Shown here piece by piece: positions 1 to 9,029 of a stretch of 64,000 nucleotides of DNA; the first letter of the stretch is position 1; each line of letters begins with the position of its first letter. The notes under the pieces were generated by a model. The model was given only the letters and a program-made list of their open reading frames with translations, did no database searches and had not been told where the DNA came from. The position numbers and the translations under genes were made by a program. This DNA comes from Candidatus Wallbacteria bacterium (GTDB taxonomy: Bacteria > Muiribacteriota > UBA6191 > JACPRK01). Where the stretch lies: the NCBI GenBank assembly GCA_016190005.1, contig JACPRK010000128.1, positions 1-64,000 on the forward strand, given 5' to 3'.

Positions 1-1732
1 AGCCGCCCCCGCCGCGCCGCCCCCGAAACCCCCAGCGCCGGCCCCGGCCGCACCCGCGGAGCCCCCATCCGCACCTTCCAAACCCGTCGCCGCCGAGGAG
101 ACCATCCGCGTCGAAATCTCGAAGGTCGACCTCCTGCTCGACATGGTCGGCGAGCTCCTGATCTCGAAGATCAAGATGGAGGACAAGCTGGCCCGCAGCA
201 AGGAGCTCATCGATTTCTGCGAGTCCCTGGGCCTCGAGGAAGGCCGGCGCCTCCGCGATCGGATCTCCAAGTTCGCCGAGGACCTGACCGTGGACATGGT
301 CGAGATGAACTACCTCACGCAGGAGATCCAGAATCGCGCGATGAAGATCCGGATGCTCCCCGCCGAGACGATCTTCGACACCTTCCAGCGGACGGTGCGC
401 GATCTCTCGCGTGAGCTGAACAAGGAAGTCACGCTCAAGCTGAGCGGCCGCAAGACCGAGCTCGACAAGCGGGTCCTGGAGGAGATCAAACCCTCGCTCA
501 TCCATATCATCCGCAACTCCATGGATCACGGGATCGAACGACCCGAGGTCCGCGAAGCCCGCGGCAAGCCCAGGATGGGCACGATCCATCTCTCCGCCGG
601 CCACAAGGGCGACACCGTCACCATCCAGGTCGAAGACGACGGCGGCGGCATCGACCCGGAGCGCGTCAAGAAGAAGGCACTCGAGCGAGGCCTCATCGAC
701 GCCAAACGCGCCCAGTCGATGTCCGACAACGAGGCCCTCTACCTCATCATGGTGCCCGGCTTCTCGACCGCCGAGATCATCACCGACATCAGCGGCCGCG
801 GCGTCGGCATGGACGTCGTCAAGACCAATGTCCAGAACCTGAAGGGCGACGTCACGCTCGCCAGCGAGGTCGGCAAGTTCACCCGGATCGCCATCACGCT
901 TCCGATGACGCTCTCGACGATGAACGTCTTGCTGGCCGAGAGCGCGGGCGAGATCTTCGCTTTCCCGCTCAACTTCCTCGAGGAGACCTGCATCGTCAAC
1001 GAGAAGGACCTGATCACCGAGGGCGGCCGCTCGGTGCTCACCCTGCGTGGGCGAACGATTGCGGTCTGCCGGCTCGACACGCTTCTGGAGCTGCCGCGCC
1101 GGACCCCGCCCTCGCCCGAGCTGCAGATCGTGCTGGTCCACTCGCGCAGCCAGGTGATGGGCTTCGTCGTGGACCGATTCCTCGGCAACCAGGAGATCGT
1201 CGTGAAGACGCTGGGCGATCACCTGCGCCATATCGAGAACGTGGCCGGCGCAACCATTCTCGGCAGCGGCGAGCCGGCCCTGATCCTCAACTGTGCCGAC
1301 CTCGTGAGCCTGGCCTCCAGCGAGCGCGACACGGGCGCCGCCTCGAAGGCCGAGGGTTCCGAGCACTCCCGGAGCATCCTGGTCGTGGACGACTCGATCA
1401 CCACTCGCACGATGGAGAAGAACGTGCTCGAGACGGCCGGCTACGAGGTCGACGTCGCAGTCAACGGCCATGACGCGCTGGACAAGCTGGCGGCCAGACT
1501 CTACAATCTCGTCGTCTCGGACATCGAGATGCCGGGTCTCAATGGATTCGAGCTGATCACCCGGATGAAGAAAGAAGATCGTTTGCGCGAGATCCCGGTG
1601 ATCATCGTCAGCGCCTTGGCCACGGACGAAGACAAGCGGCGAGGAATCGCCGTCGGCGCCAACGCCTACATCACCAAGGGGACCTTCGACCAGGAGAACC
1701 TCCTCGGGACGGTCCGGAGGCTGATCCGTTGA
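1..1732 (+). CDS. cheA: CheA-type hybrid histidine kinase with C-terminal receiver (5' end outside window)
   Basis: The frame is open from base 2 with no start in view, so the gene begins upstream; 576 residues are encoded here. A Pro/Ala-rich linker (about 36 residues) leads into a CheA P3 dimerisation region opening with SKVDLLLDMVGELLI. Next come a GHKL ATPase domain with N box (HIIRNSMDHGIE), G1 (VEDDGGGID) and G2 (SGRGVGMDVV), a CheW-like P5 domain, and a receiver domain (ILVVDDS, phosphoacceptor Asp in VVSDIEMPG, Lys in AYITKG). The Hpt domain with the phosphorylated His should lie upstream. The kinase probably phosphorylates its own receiver and the CheB and receiver proteins encoded just downstream. 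CheA-receiver fusions are known from alternative chemosensory systems such as FrzE. The output pathway is not visible here. Its stop codon overlaps the next start (TTGA). Confidence 0.95.
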   Translation, partial: AAPAAPPPKPPAPAPAAPAEPPSAPSKPVAAEETIRVEISKVDLLLDMVGELLISKIKMEDKLARSKELIDFCESLGLEEGRRLRDRISKFAEDLTVDMVEMNYLTQEIQNRAMKIRMLPAETIFDTFQRTVRDLSRELNKEVTLKLSGRKTELDKRVLEEIKPSLIHIIRNSMDHGIERPEVREARGKPRMGTIHLSAGHKGDTVTIQVEDDGGGIDPERVKKKALERGLIDAKRAQSMSDNEALYLIMVPGFSTAEIITDISGRGVGMDVVKTNVQNLKGDVTLASEVGKFTRIAITLPMTLSTMNVLLAESAGEIFAFPLNFLEETCIVNEKDLITEGGRSVLTLRGRTIAVCRLDTLLELPRRTPPSPELQIVLVHSRSQVMGFVVDRFLGNQEIVVKTLGDHLRHIENVAGATILGSGEPALILNCADLVSLASSERDTGAASKAEGSEHSRSILVVDDSITTRTMEKNVLETAGYEVDVAVNGHDALDKLAARLYNLVVSDIEMPGLNGFELITRMKKEDRLREIPVIIVSALATDEDKRRGIAVGANAYITKGTFDQENLLGTVRRLIR

Positions 1733-2769
1733 ACGGACGCATCCGGGTGCTGGTGGCCGACGACTCCCCGATCGTGCGGGAGGTCCTCAAGGACATCCTG
1801 GGCCATGCCCCGGACGTGCAGCTGGCGGGCGAGGCGACGGACGGCAGGCGCGCGCTCGAGATGGCGATCAGCTTGAAGCCCGACATCGTCATCCTCGACC
1901 TGGCGATGCCCGTAATGGGTGGATTGCGCGTGCTGGAGATCCTGATGGCCGAGCAGCCGATGCCGGTCCTGGTCCTATCCAGCTTTGCCAACAAGGGCAG
2001 CGTCTCCGCCGTGAAGGCCCTCTCCATCGGCGCCCTCGACGTGATGGAGAAGCCGCTCGGCATCACGGAAGACGAGCCGATGCGCGAGTTCGGCGAGCAC
2101 CTGCTCGAGAAGGTCCGGTCGCTGTCGCGCATTCGGGTCGTCAGCCGCCCGCGCGCCAAGTCGGTAGTGCCGGACTCCGTCACGCCGAAGCTCGACGCCA
2201 ACTACATCTCCCGCGTGGTCGCGGTCGGCGCCTCGGTGGGCGGACCCGCGGCTGTGTGCAAGCTTCTCTCGGGCTTCCCCAAGGCCGTGCCGCTCGCCTT
2301 CGTACTTGTGCAGCACATCCCGGTCGGCTTTCTGAGTGGATTCATCGATTGGCTCACCAGCGAGATCCAGCTGACCGTCGCGATTGGCAGCGAGGGCATG
2401 AAACTGAAGGCTGGCCACGTCATCGTGGCGCCGGAAGGCCGTCACATGGAGGTCCGCGGCGACACCATCACGCTCAACGACGGCCCGCCGGTCTGCTACT
2501 GCCGCCCCGCCGTGGACGTGCTCTTCAAATCGGTCGCCATCCACTTCGGACCTCGCGCCGTCGGGGTGGTATTGACCGGGATGGGCAGCGACGGCGCCGA
2601 GGGAATCCGGGCGATCAAGACTTACCACGGGCGGACTCTGGCCGAAAGCGAGGAGAGCTGCGTCGTCTTTGGCATGCCGAAGGCCGCCATCGGCACGGGA
2701 AAGATCGATCGCGTGCTGCCCGTCACCGACATGCCCCGCGAGATCCTCGCGCTCGTGGCTCCCGAGTGA
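1729..2769 (+). CDS. cheB: CheB-type chemotaxis response regulator protein-glutamate methylesterase
   Basis: The gene starts at TTG overlapping the cheA stop by 4 bp, which implies translational coupling. The 346-residue protein has an N-terminal receiver domain (VLVADDSPIVR, phosphoacceptor Asp in IVILDLAMPVMGG) and a C-terminal CheB methylesterase domain. The catalytic triad of the family is visible: Ser in VGASVGGPAA, His in LVQHIPVGF and Asp in LTGMGSDGAEG. In known systems CheB removes methyl groups from, and deamidates, chemoreceptor glutamates, and is activated when CheA phosphorylates the receiver. No chemoreceptor or CheR is present in the window, so its receptors are encoded elsewhere. 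Length and domain order are typical for the family. Confidence 0.96.
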   Translation: MNGRIRVLVADDSPIVREVLKDILGHAPDVQLAGEATDGRRALEMAISLKPDIVILDLAMPVMGGLRVLEILMAEQPMPVLVLSSFANKGSVSAVKALSIGALDVMEKPLGITEDEPMREFGEHLLEKVRSLSRIRVVSRPRAKSVVPDSVTPKLDANYISRVVAVGASVGGPAAVCKLLSGFPKAVPLAFVLVQHIPVGFLSGFIDWLTSEIQLTVAIGSEGMKLKAGHVIVAPEGRHMEVRGDTITLNDGPPVCYCRPAVDVLFKSVAIHFGPRAVGVVLTGMGSDGAEGIRAIKTYHGRTLAESEESCVVFGMPKAAIGTGKIDRVLPVTDMPREILALVAPE

Positions 2770-2790
2770 AGAACTGCCAAGGAGGCTGAC

Positions 2791-3447
2791 GTGGCGCTCA
2801 CGATTGGAAAACGCCTGCTCATCGTCGACGACAGCGAACTGGTAGTCACGATGCTCGCGGACCATCTGGAGTCCGAAGGCTTCGATATCCTCGTCGCCAA
2901 CGACGGCCAGCAGGGCTACGAGCGCGTGCTCGCCGACAAGCCCGACCTCGTCATCACCGACGTGCAGATGCCCCGCATGTCCGGCCTGGACCTGACCCGC
3001 AAGCTCCGCGAGAACGAGTCGACGCGGCCGCTGCCCATCGTCATGATCACCACGCTCAACACGATGGACGACCGGATGGCGGGCATCGAAGCCGGCGCCG
3101 ACGACCTCATCAACAAGCCCTTCAACAAGCAGATGCTGCTGCTGAAGATCCGCAACCTGCTCAAGGCCTCTGCGCTCAACCGGCAGGTGCAGTCCAATTA
3201 CGAGGAAATGAAGGCCGTCAACGCTGAGCTCGACAAGCTCCAGAAGAAGCACAAGTACTGGATGGAGGTCGTCGGCGAGGAGATCAAGGAGGTTGCTGCC
3301 AACCTCCAGATGACCCTCGGTAAGCTCCAGGGCGAGATGGCGAGCTGCCCCGAGTCGGCGCAGAAGGTGGCCAAGTACGCCTTCGACTACGCGCGCACCC
3401 TGGCCGACCGCCTCGACAAGGTGTTCAAGGAAGACAAGAGCGCTTGA
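2791..3447 (+). CDS. response regulator with C-terminal coiled-coil tail
   Basis: The GTG start at 2791 has a strong Shine-Dalgarno (AAGGAGG at about 2779-2785). Residues 5-125 form a receiver domain: acidic pair in LLIVDDSE, phosphoacceptor Asp in LVITDVQMPRMSG, Thr in VMITT, and Lys in INKPFNK. The remaining 90 residues contain no recognised output domain and are predicted helical and charged (KAVNAELDKLQKKHKYWMEVV), consistent with a coiled coil. It follows cheB by 21 bp and is presumably phosphorylated by the same CheA. The tail may mediate dimerisation or partner binding in place of a DNA-binding output. It is best described as a CheY-like regulator; its specific target cannot be seen. 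Confidence 0.9.
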   Translation: MALTIGKRLLIVDDSELVVTMLADHLESEGFDILVANDGQQGYERVLADKPDLVITDVQMPRMSGLDLTRKLRENESTRPLPIVMITTLNTMDDRMAGIEAGADDLINKPFNKQMLLLKIRNLLKASALNRQVQSNYEEMKAVNAELDKLQKKHKYWMEVVGEEIKEVAANLQMTLGKLQGEMASCPESAQKVAKYAFDYARTLADRLDKVFKEDKSA

Positions 3448-3566
3448 GGGCCGCATACCCTCGAATTGAGCGAACGGTCAGCACGTTGTAAGCTGGAGAC
3501 TCCGCCGGGTCAGGTTCCGGTCAGGCGCGCGTCCGTCGCGCATGCTCCTGGGACCGCGGCGGTCCG

Positions 3567-4787
3567 ATGGACCTCGTACGCGAAGACGCCCAGAAGCTCA
3601 CGCGCCAGCTGGCGCGCCACGATCAGCTTTACCGCCAGGTCGCCAACCTCCGGCGGGAGCTGGCCCCTGGGGCCGAGGCTCTCACGGCTCGCCGCCGCCG
3701 GGAGGAGAGCGCCCTGGCACAGGTCGAAGCCGATCTGGCCGAATTGCAGCGCGAAGGGCTGATCAACAAGGTCGTCCGCACGACCAAGGAGATTCTCCAG
3801 GGCGGCGCCAGCCAGGAGGACCAGCTCAAACAGCGGCGGCTGGACGTCATCGCCAACATCAACCGGCTCTCCGCGGAGCAGATGCACCTGGTGAAGCGCT
3901 ACCGCGAGCTGGTCGACCGCGAGGAGCTCCTGCTCAAGGAGGTCTACGGAGAAAAGCAGCTGCTTCCGGTGATCGCCCCCTTCGTGTTCTGCCTGGGCGC
4001 CGCGATGGCGGCAGTCGCCTACGGGACCCAGGCGCTGCAGGCCTTCTGGGCGTTCATGGGCGTCGCCGCGGCCGGTGCCGGGCTGTTCGCCTACAACGCC
4101 CGGCGCGTGAACCCTGAGCGCATCCTCGACCACGAAGAGACCCTCTGGCGCCGCATCCGCATCCGTCACGACAGCTATCGGGAGAAGCTGCTCGAGGAGC
4201 TCGACAACGTCGGCATCCTTCTCAAGGAGTTCCGGCAGCCGTCCGTCGATTCCTTCGCTCTGCAGACGCGCGACGACGTCGAGTACTACTGCGCCCTGGC
4301 CACGGTCCTGGTGGAGATGACGCGCAAGGACGACCATGTCGCCCCCGAGGAGCTGGGCTCGGTGCGCGCGCTTTTCGAGACGGAGCTCGGACTGGCCGGC
4401 GAGGCGCTCGACACGGTGAGAAAGCGGATCGAACAGGAGGCCGCTCGCGCGACGCCCGCGGCGCTGGAGCCCCACCTGGTCCGCTTCGACGACCCGGAGA
4501 AGGCGCGCCTTCTGATTCGTTTCCTCCTTCGAGTCGCTTACTCGGACGGCCGCTTCTTCGGCCGGGAGCAGGCCTTCGTGACGCTCGTCTCCCGCAAGCT
4601 CTCCGTCCCCGCGGACCAGGTGGAACAGCTCCGGCTAGAGGAGCGCGACCTGGCCGAGAGCCGCGGCGTCCGCGTCCCGCCGGAGCCCGTCGCCCCCGCC
4701 AACCCCATCCCCGCCGACATCGCCTTCATCGACGTCGACCCCGAGACCCCCGACCGCCCCGGCCGCCGTCGCCAGCGCTCCAGGTAG
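3567..4787 (+). CDS. coiled-coil membrane protein with C-terminal TerB-like domain
   Basis: The 406-residue protein begins with about 130 residues of charged coiled coil (for example RREESALAQVEADLAELQRE). Two adjacent transmembrane segments (LLPVIAPFVFCLGAAMAAVA and FWAFMGVAAAGAGLFA) are followed by a further helical stretch. The last ~150 residues resemble a TerB/DjlA-type helical domain, with the acidic repeats MTRKDDHVAPEEL and VAYSDGRFFGREQ at the positions where such domains carry metal-binding carboxylates. TerB domains are found in stress-response and membrane-associated proteins. The role of this one is unknown. It lies 119 bp after the chemosensory genes on the same strand and could be co-transcribed, but there is no overlap or shared domain tying it to them. 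No strong Shine-Dalgarno precedes the ATG. Confidence 0.7.
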   Translation: MDLVREDAQKLTRQLARHDQLYRQVANLRRELAPGAEALTARRRREESALAQVEADLAELQREGLINKVVRTTKEILQGGASQEDQLKQRRLDVIANINRLSAEQMHLVKRYRELVDREELLLKEVYGEKQLLPVIAPFVFCLGAAMAAVAYGTQALQAFWAFMGVAAAGAGLFAYNARRVNPERILDHEETLWRRIRIRHDSYREKLLEELDNVGILLKEFRQPSVDSFALQTRDDVEYYCALATVLVEMTRKDDHVAPEELGSVRALFETELGLAGEALDTVRKRIEQEAARATPAALEPHLVRFDDPEKARLLIRFLLRVAYSDGRFFGREQAFVTLVSRKLSVPADQVEQLRLEERDLAESRGVRVPPEPVAPANPIPADIAFIDVDPETPDRPGRRRQRSR

Positions 4788-4829
4788 CCTCGCCGGCGCG
4801 AGGGCGTGCCCCGCACATCAGCGGCTGCC

Positions 4830-4977
4830 AAATAGGGTCAACTCGACTTTCCCCTATTTTTGGGCTATTCCGCGGGCGCGGGGGGACCCCCGTCTTCGCC
4901 TCGCGCGAAATAGGGTCAACTCGACTTTCCCCAGTTTCGGTCTATCGCCGCGGGCGCAGGGGAACCCTGCCTACTGC
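4830..4977. repeat. two tandem copies of a ~75-bp element with an identical 25-bp core
   Basis: Between the convergent ends of the TerB-like gene and the next minus-strand gene, an identical 25-nt core (starts AAATAGGGTCAACTCGACTT, ends TCCCC) occurs at 4830-4854 and 4908-4932. Each core is followed by a related GC-rich segment containing GCGGGCGC. In the first copy AAATAGGG (4830-4837) pairs with CCCTATTT (4852-4859) and is followed by a short T run, so it could also act as a terminator for the plus-strand gene. The style resembles dispersed REP-like elements. The assignment is inference. Confidence 0.7.
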
Positions 4978-5765
4978 CCCCCACCGAACAGCCGCCTCAT
5001 GAACGAGCGCGCGCCTTGCTTGACGGCATCCACGGCCTTCTTGGCCGATTCGGCGACGGCCCCAAGCTGCCGAGGGACTTCCGAGAGCTGCTCCACCGAG
5101 CGAGGCGAGTAACTGGTGTCGGGGATCGGCTTGCCAAGGTCGATTCCGGTGTCGGCGCGGAAGTCACGAAGCCGCAACACGGCCTGCGGAGCCCCGTGCT
5201 TGTAGAGACGCACGCCTGCAGGGACGCCCGATGGGTCCAGCGTCAGAACGATCTGCCCGGGCGGCTGCGCGCGATCGAACACGAGCTCTCCGGGCCGCTC
5301 CGAGGAGGCAACCATCGTGTCGACCGCCGCGCGTACGCGCGAGGCGGCTTCGCCGTCCGCCAGCAGCTCGAGTCCCTTGTAGGTCTCTGGCGGCAGCCGG
5401 CCACCCTCGATCGGCACCACGTAGGCCAGCCTCTCGTTCATGAGCGTCAGCCAGAGCATCCGTTCGCGGATCACCGCGGTGATTCGCCCCGTGTCCCGGC
5501 CGCGAACCAGCAGCCGCCCCTCCAACTTCAGTCCACGGCCGGGCTGCAGCCCGAACTGGGCGTCCCTGAGCGCAATCCCGGGCGCGACGCCCTCTGCCTG
5601 CTCCCCTTCGACGAAGGTCGTGAAGCCGCCTCCGTAGCGGGCGATCAGCGCATCGAACCCGTCCGACGCGCCGCACGGCAGGGCTCCGGCCAGCCAAAAC
5701 ACGGCCAGGGCCAGGGCCTCCAGGACCCTCGATCTCCTCAGGGCACCACGCAGGGCTACTTTCAT
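4971..5765 (-). CDS. secreted protein of unknown function, possibly LolA-like fold
   Basis: The 264-residue product has an N-terminal signal peptide (basic MKVALRGALRRSR, hydrophobic LALAVFWLAGALPC, cleavage near GASDG). If Cys31 (in LPCGAS) is a lipobox cysteine it would be weak. The remainder alternates short hydrophobic and polar stretches typical of an antiparallel beta sheet (GRLLVRGRDTGRITAVIRER, ELVFDRAQPPGQIVLTLDPS), which loosely resembles LolA/LolB-type periplasmic carriers. That is only a resemblance. The C-terminus is Lys/Arg-rich and helical (SAKKAVDAVKQGARSFMRRL). Its ATG overlaps the stop of the HEAT/TPR gene (ATGA), so it is the last gene of the cluster A transcript and probably works with the pseudopilin system or outer envelope. 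Confidence 0.6.
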   Translation of the reverse strand: MKVALRGALRRSRVLEALALAVFWLAGALPCGASDGFDALIARYGGGFTTFVEGEQAEGVAPGIALRDAQFGLQPGRGLKLEGRLLVRGRDTGRITAVIRERMLWLTLMNERLAYVVPIEGGRLPPETYKGLELLADGEAASRVRAAVDTMVASSERPGELVFDRAQPPGQIVLTLDPSGVPAGVRLYKHGAPQAVLRLRDFRADTGIDLGKPIPDTSYSPRSVEQLSEVPRQLGAVAESAKKAVDAVKQGARSFMRRLFGGGQ

Positions 5766-8386
5766 TTCTTGCGCTCCAGCGACTTCAACACGCCGCTCGC
5801 CTTGTCCGCCCAGGGGCTACCCGCAGGCTCCCGCTCCAGCACGCTCGTCGCCAGCGCCCGGGCCAGGTCGCGCCGCCCCGTCTGGATGCACGCCACCGCC
5901 AGCTCGATGGTGACGCGCAGATCTCCGGGTGCCACCACGTGTGCCATGAAAAGCTGCCGGCAAGCGGCTTCCAGGCCTCGGTTCCGAAGGTAGAACTCGC
6001 CGGCGACCCGATGCAGCTCGGCGTTCAGCGGCATGACGCGCGTCAAGAGATCCAGCCCCGCCTGGGCCGCCTGCCACTTGCCCGAGTCGAGCTTCGCAGC
6101 CAGCGCCGCCGCCAGCTCCTGGATCACTCCAAGTTGCGCCTGGAACGCCTGCAGATACGCCCGCACGGAGGCCGGCTGATCCCAGCGCCGGGCAAACACC
6201 TGCCCCAGCTCCAGGTACGGAGTCACCATCGGCCCGGGCGCGCTCTCCAGCAGACTCCTCGCCAGCGCCCAGCCCTCCGGAGCCTCGGCCCCCATCAGTT
6301 CGTGGAGCTTCAGATAGACGCCCTCGGCCGTCCCGTCGAGTCCCGACTCGGGTGAACGCGCGGCCTCCCGCAGCGCCATCGCGTCGCTCGCCGCCGCCCG
6401 CAACAGCTCCTCGATCCTCACGTCCCACCCGGCCGCCGGCGCAGGAAGCGAGGGCTCCTGGGCGGGTGCCGCGGCAAGCTGCGCGCCCGAGTCCGGCCTC
6501 ACCGCGATGGGCTGCGGACCGCTGACCAGCCCCGCAGCCGCGAACACTCCCGAGGTCGTGTCGGGGGTCTGAGGCCGTCGTTCGGTCCTGGCGCAGATGG
6601 CCTGCAGCAGGTCGGGGTGGCGCTCCAGCGCGGCGACGTCCAGCGTGCGTGCTATCGACTCCAGCGCCCTCAACCCGGCCCGCTGCTGATCGGAGCGCCG
6701 CGCGCCCGAAAGCAGTTTCTCGACCACGCGAAGCTTGTCGAGCTGGCCGAACTTCCAGAGCGCCACCGCAGCCCCGGCTTGCACCCACGGGTCCGCCGAC
6801 GCCAGGAGCGGCTCTACCAGCGAGGCCACCTCGAAGGCACTGAAAGCATCCACTCGCTCCACAGCCCTGCAAGCCAGGGAGGGCCGCCCCGCGTTCAGAC
6901 ACTGTTTCAATTCGCTCTGCCCGCGCCGCCCCACCATCGCCAGCAGCGCGCGCTCCCGGGTCTCCTGGTCCGGGGCGTCGGCCGCCAGCCGCTCCAGCTG
7001 CGCCGTCCAGGCAGGTTCCGGCAGGTTCGCCACGAGGTCCACACACCAGGGCGCCAGGTGGGGCGCCGGGTGGGCCGGCAGCGGCTGCAGGGCATCCGGA
7101 GGACACCCGGGCGCCAGCTTCGTCAGCGCCGCCATCAGAGCTGCCTGGACCGACGGCACGTCCTCCTGGCAGAACCGCTCCACCAGCTTGCGGCAGAGCC
7201 CTGCGTCCAGCATCCGCGTCGCCGCCGCCGCGCCCGCGCGCCTGACGCCCGGCAGAGCCGCGCCCAGCATCTCTTCGATCGCGCTCACCGCCTGCGCACC
7301 CCGGCTCGGCGCCGAGGCCGCCAGCGCAGCGGCCCGAGCCAGCGGCGAGAAGTGATCGTAAAAGCGTTTGAGGATGAACTCACTCCTGGTGGCGTCCGGA
7401 ACGAGGATCGCAGCCGCCTCGATGGCCGCGGCCAGGAGCTCTTCGCCTACCGGCTCGTCGAGCAGGGATTGCACCCCAGCCAGCGGCGGCTCCGCTGGCT
7501 GCGCAACCAGCGCCCGCAACGCTTCGGCCCGGACCCTGAAGTCGCCCTTTCCGAAGGCCATCTGCTCCAGGCGGCGCGCGATTCTCGGGTCCCTCTTGCC
7601 GGCCAGCCCGCGCAGAGCGGCCAGCGCCACCCTCGGCGAACCGTCCCCCGTCAGGGAGACCAGCAGGTCGACCGGCCTGGCGCCCGCCTGCCGCGAGAGC
7701 GCGGCCGCCGCCGCGAACCGGACCGTCGCGCTCGCGTCCACGGCAGCACTCTGCAGCCCGGACATCGCATCGGCGCCCCGCAGCCCGGCGCTCAATGCCA
7801 GCGCTCGCGGGCGCAGCGCCGCCGATTTTCCGGCCGCGACCTCGGCGACCAGCCGGGCAGCCCCGGGGTCTCCCCCGCGCGCCAGCACCTCCAGCACATC
7901 TCCCGTGGCCGAGCCTTCCCGCAGCAATCGCGTCGCTTCCGCCACGGCATCCGGGTGGCCGAGCGCCGCAAGCACGCGCCACAGCTCCTCGCCGGCCGGA
8001 CTCGACGCGGCCACGGCACGCGCCTGGGTCAAGAGCTCCTGAACGCACGGCCGCAAGAGCTCGACGGCTGCCTCCCGGATCTCGTCGGCAGTGAGGGCCA
8101 GCATGTCGGCCGGCCGCCACCCGTGGTCGGAGCTGGTCTCCAGCAGCGTTCCCGACCGCTCCATTGCGGCCGTCTCCCGGACGCGCCGGCGGATTCGTCG
8201 CGCCAGGGACTGCGTCCAGCCGTCGCGGTCTCGCTCGAAGCGGTCCAGCACCCGCGAAACCTCGTCGGCCGCAGCCACGTCGAGCCGCTCTTCCAGCCAT
8301 CGCAGCGCCTGCCTCCGGGCCAGCGGCTGCTCGTGCGCGGCCCAGGCCTCGACACAGGTGATCAGCGGGCTGCTCATCGAAGCCAT
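5762..8386 (-). CDS. large HEAT-repeat protein with C-terminal TPR-like helices
   Basis: The 874-residue protein lacks a signal peptide and is likely cytoplasmic. Residues about 130-570 contain many HEAT/PBS-lyase-type repeats with the pattern of paired helices and conserved Asp/Arg (SASLALRGLAGKRDPRIARR-like units such as VALAALRGLAGKRDPRIARR and WVQAGAAVALWKFGQLDKLR). After a low-complexity Pro/Ala linker, the last ~220 residues look like tetratricopeptide repeats (LYLRNRGLEAACRQLF-type units, for example GEFYLRNRGLEAACRQLFMA). Such solenoids bind other proteins, so a scaffold role for the pseudopilin cluster immediately upstream is plausible. The start ATG at 8386 lies 4 bp after the upstream pilin stop. 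An alternative ATG is at 8374 or 8377, three codons in. It overlaps the following gene by 4 bp. Confidence 0.75.
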   Translation of the reverse strand: MASMSSPLITCVEAWAAHEQPLARRQALRWLEERLDVAAADEVSRVLDRFERDRDGWTQSLARRIRRRVRETAAMERSGTLLETSSDHGWRPADMLALTADEIREAAVELLRPCVQELLTQARAVAASSPAGEELWRVLAALGHPDAVAEATRLLREGSATGDVLEVLARGGDPGAARLVAEVAAGKSAALRPRALALSAGLRGADAMSGLQSAAVDASATVRFAAAAALSRQAGARPVDLLVSLTGDGSPRVALAALRGLAGKRDPRIARRLEQMAFGKGDFRVRAEALRALVAQPAEPPLAGVQSLLDEPVGEELLAAAIEAAAILVPDATRSEFILKRFYDHFSPLARAAALAASAPSRGAQAVSAIEEMLGAALPGVRRAGAAAATRMLDAGLCRKLVERFCQEDVPSVQAALMAALTKLAPGCPPDALQPLPAHPAPHLAPWCVDLVANLPEPAWTAQLERLAADAPDQETRERALLAMVGRRGQSELKQCLNAGRPSLACRAVERVDAFSAFEVASLVEPLLASADPWVQAGAAVALWKFGQLDKLRVVEKLLSGARRSDQQRAGLRALESIARTLDVAALERHPDLLQAICARTERRPQTPDTTSGVFAAAGLVSGPQPIAVRPDSGAQLAAAPAQEPSLPAPAAGWDVRIEELLRAAASDAMALREAARSPESGLDGTAEGVYLKLHELMGAEAPEGWALARSLLESAPGPMVTPYLELGQVFARRWDQPASVRAYLQAFQAQLGVIQELAAALAAKLDSGKWQAAQAGLDLLTRVMPLNAELHRVAGEFYLRNRGLEAACRQLFMAHVVAPGDLRVTIELAVACIQTGRRDLARALATSVLEREPAGSPWADKASGVLKSLERKK

Positions 8387-8390
8387 CCTG

Positions 8391-9029
8391 TCACGGCACC
8401 GAAACCGGGTTCCAGTAAGGATCGAGCTGCCGGCGCGAGTAGGGCTGCAACGCCGCGCTGGTCACCAGCTCCCGCGTCAGCTCGCCCACGCGAGCGCCCA
8501 GCTCGATCCGCACGAGCAGCGGCGCGTAGGCCGCGTGCATCCGGGTCGAGTAGTCGAGCATCGGAGCCTCCAGCCGGCAGGTGTAGAGCGTGAACCGCGC
8601 TGACGTCAGCGCCACCGAAACCACCTGCTCGGTGGTGCCTGTACCGGGCGGAGAGCCGCCGCCCGGCAGAGGTCCCAGCCGCCGCAGCAACCTGGGCGGG
8701 TTGGAGGCCGCATCGAAGCTCCAGCGGCACTCCGCCAAGCCCGGCCTGCCAGCTCCGCCACCCGCCAGAGCCCGCGGAAACGTCATTCCCAGCCCGCCGG
8801 CGCCAATCTCGATGGCCCGGCCGGACTCCGCGTCGATGTAGGCCGCCCTCAGGTCGGCGCGCACCCGCGACACCACCAGCTCCAGCTCCTGCGCCATCGA
8901 TGCCTCGGCATCGCCTCGGGCCACACCCGTCGAGCTCAACCGCAGGACGTCGAACACCCCGGCGAGGACGATCGAGAGGATCGCCATGACGATCATCAGC
9001 TCGATCAGCGTGAAGGCTCGCCGTCTCAC
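8391..9029 (-). CDS. type IV/type II pseudopilin, PilW/GspJ-like (cluster A)
   Basis: The GTG start at 9029 overlaps the upstream stop (GTGA) and gives a short basic leader, VRRRA, directly followed by the prepilin motif FTLIELMIVMAILSIVLAGV. The cleavage site would be Ala/Phe, with the conserved Glu at +5, so the protein is a class III signal peptide substrate needing a PilD-type peptidase not found in this window. The 212-residue size and a Cys-containing C-terminal beta region (TLYTCRLEAPMLDYS) suit a minor pseudopilin of the GspJ/PilW type. A longer upstream frame exists but overlaps the preceding pilin gene and was not used. It is the last pilin of cluster A. Confidence 0.85.
   Translation of the reverse strand: MRRRAFTLIELMIVMAILSIVLAGVFDVLRLSSTGVARGDAEASMAQELELVVSRVRADLRAAYIDAESGRAIEIGAGGLGMTFPRALAGGGAGRPGLAECRWSFDAASNPPRLLRRLGPLPGGGSPPGTGTTEQVVSVALTSARFTLYTCRLEAPMLDYSTRMHAAYAPLLVRIELGARVGELTRELVTSAALQPYSRRQLDPYWNPVSVP

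Noticed and set aside
1975-3456. 493-residue minus-strand open frame
   Set aside because: It lies opposite cheB and the receiver gene, has no family motif, and results from high-GC codon bias on the antisense strand.
6617-8593. 658-residue plus-strand open frame
   Set aside because: Antisense shadow of the HEAT/TPR gene; composition dominated by Arg, Gln and Pro with no motif.
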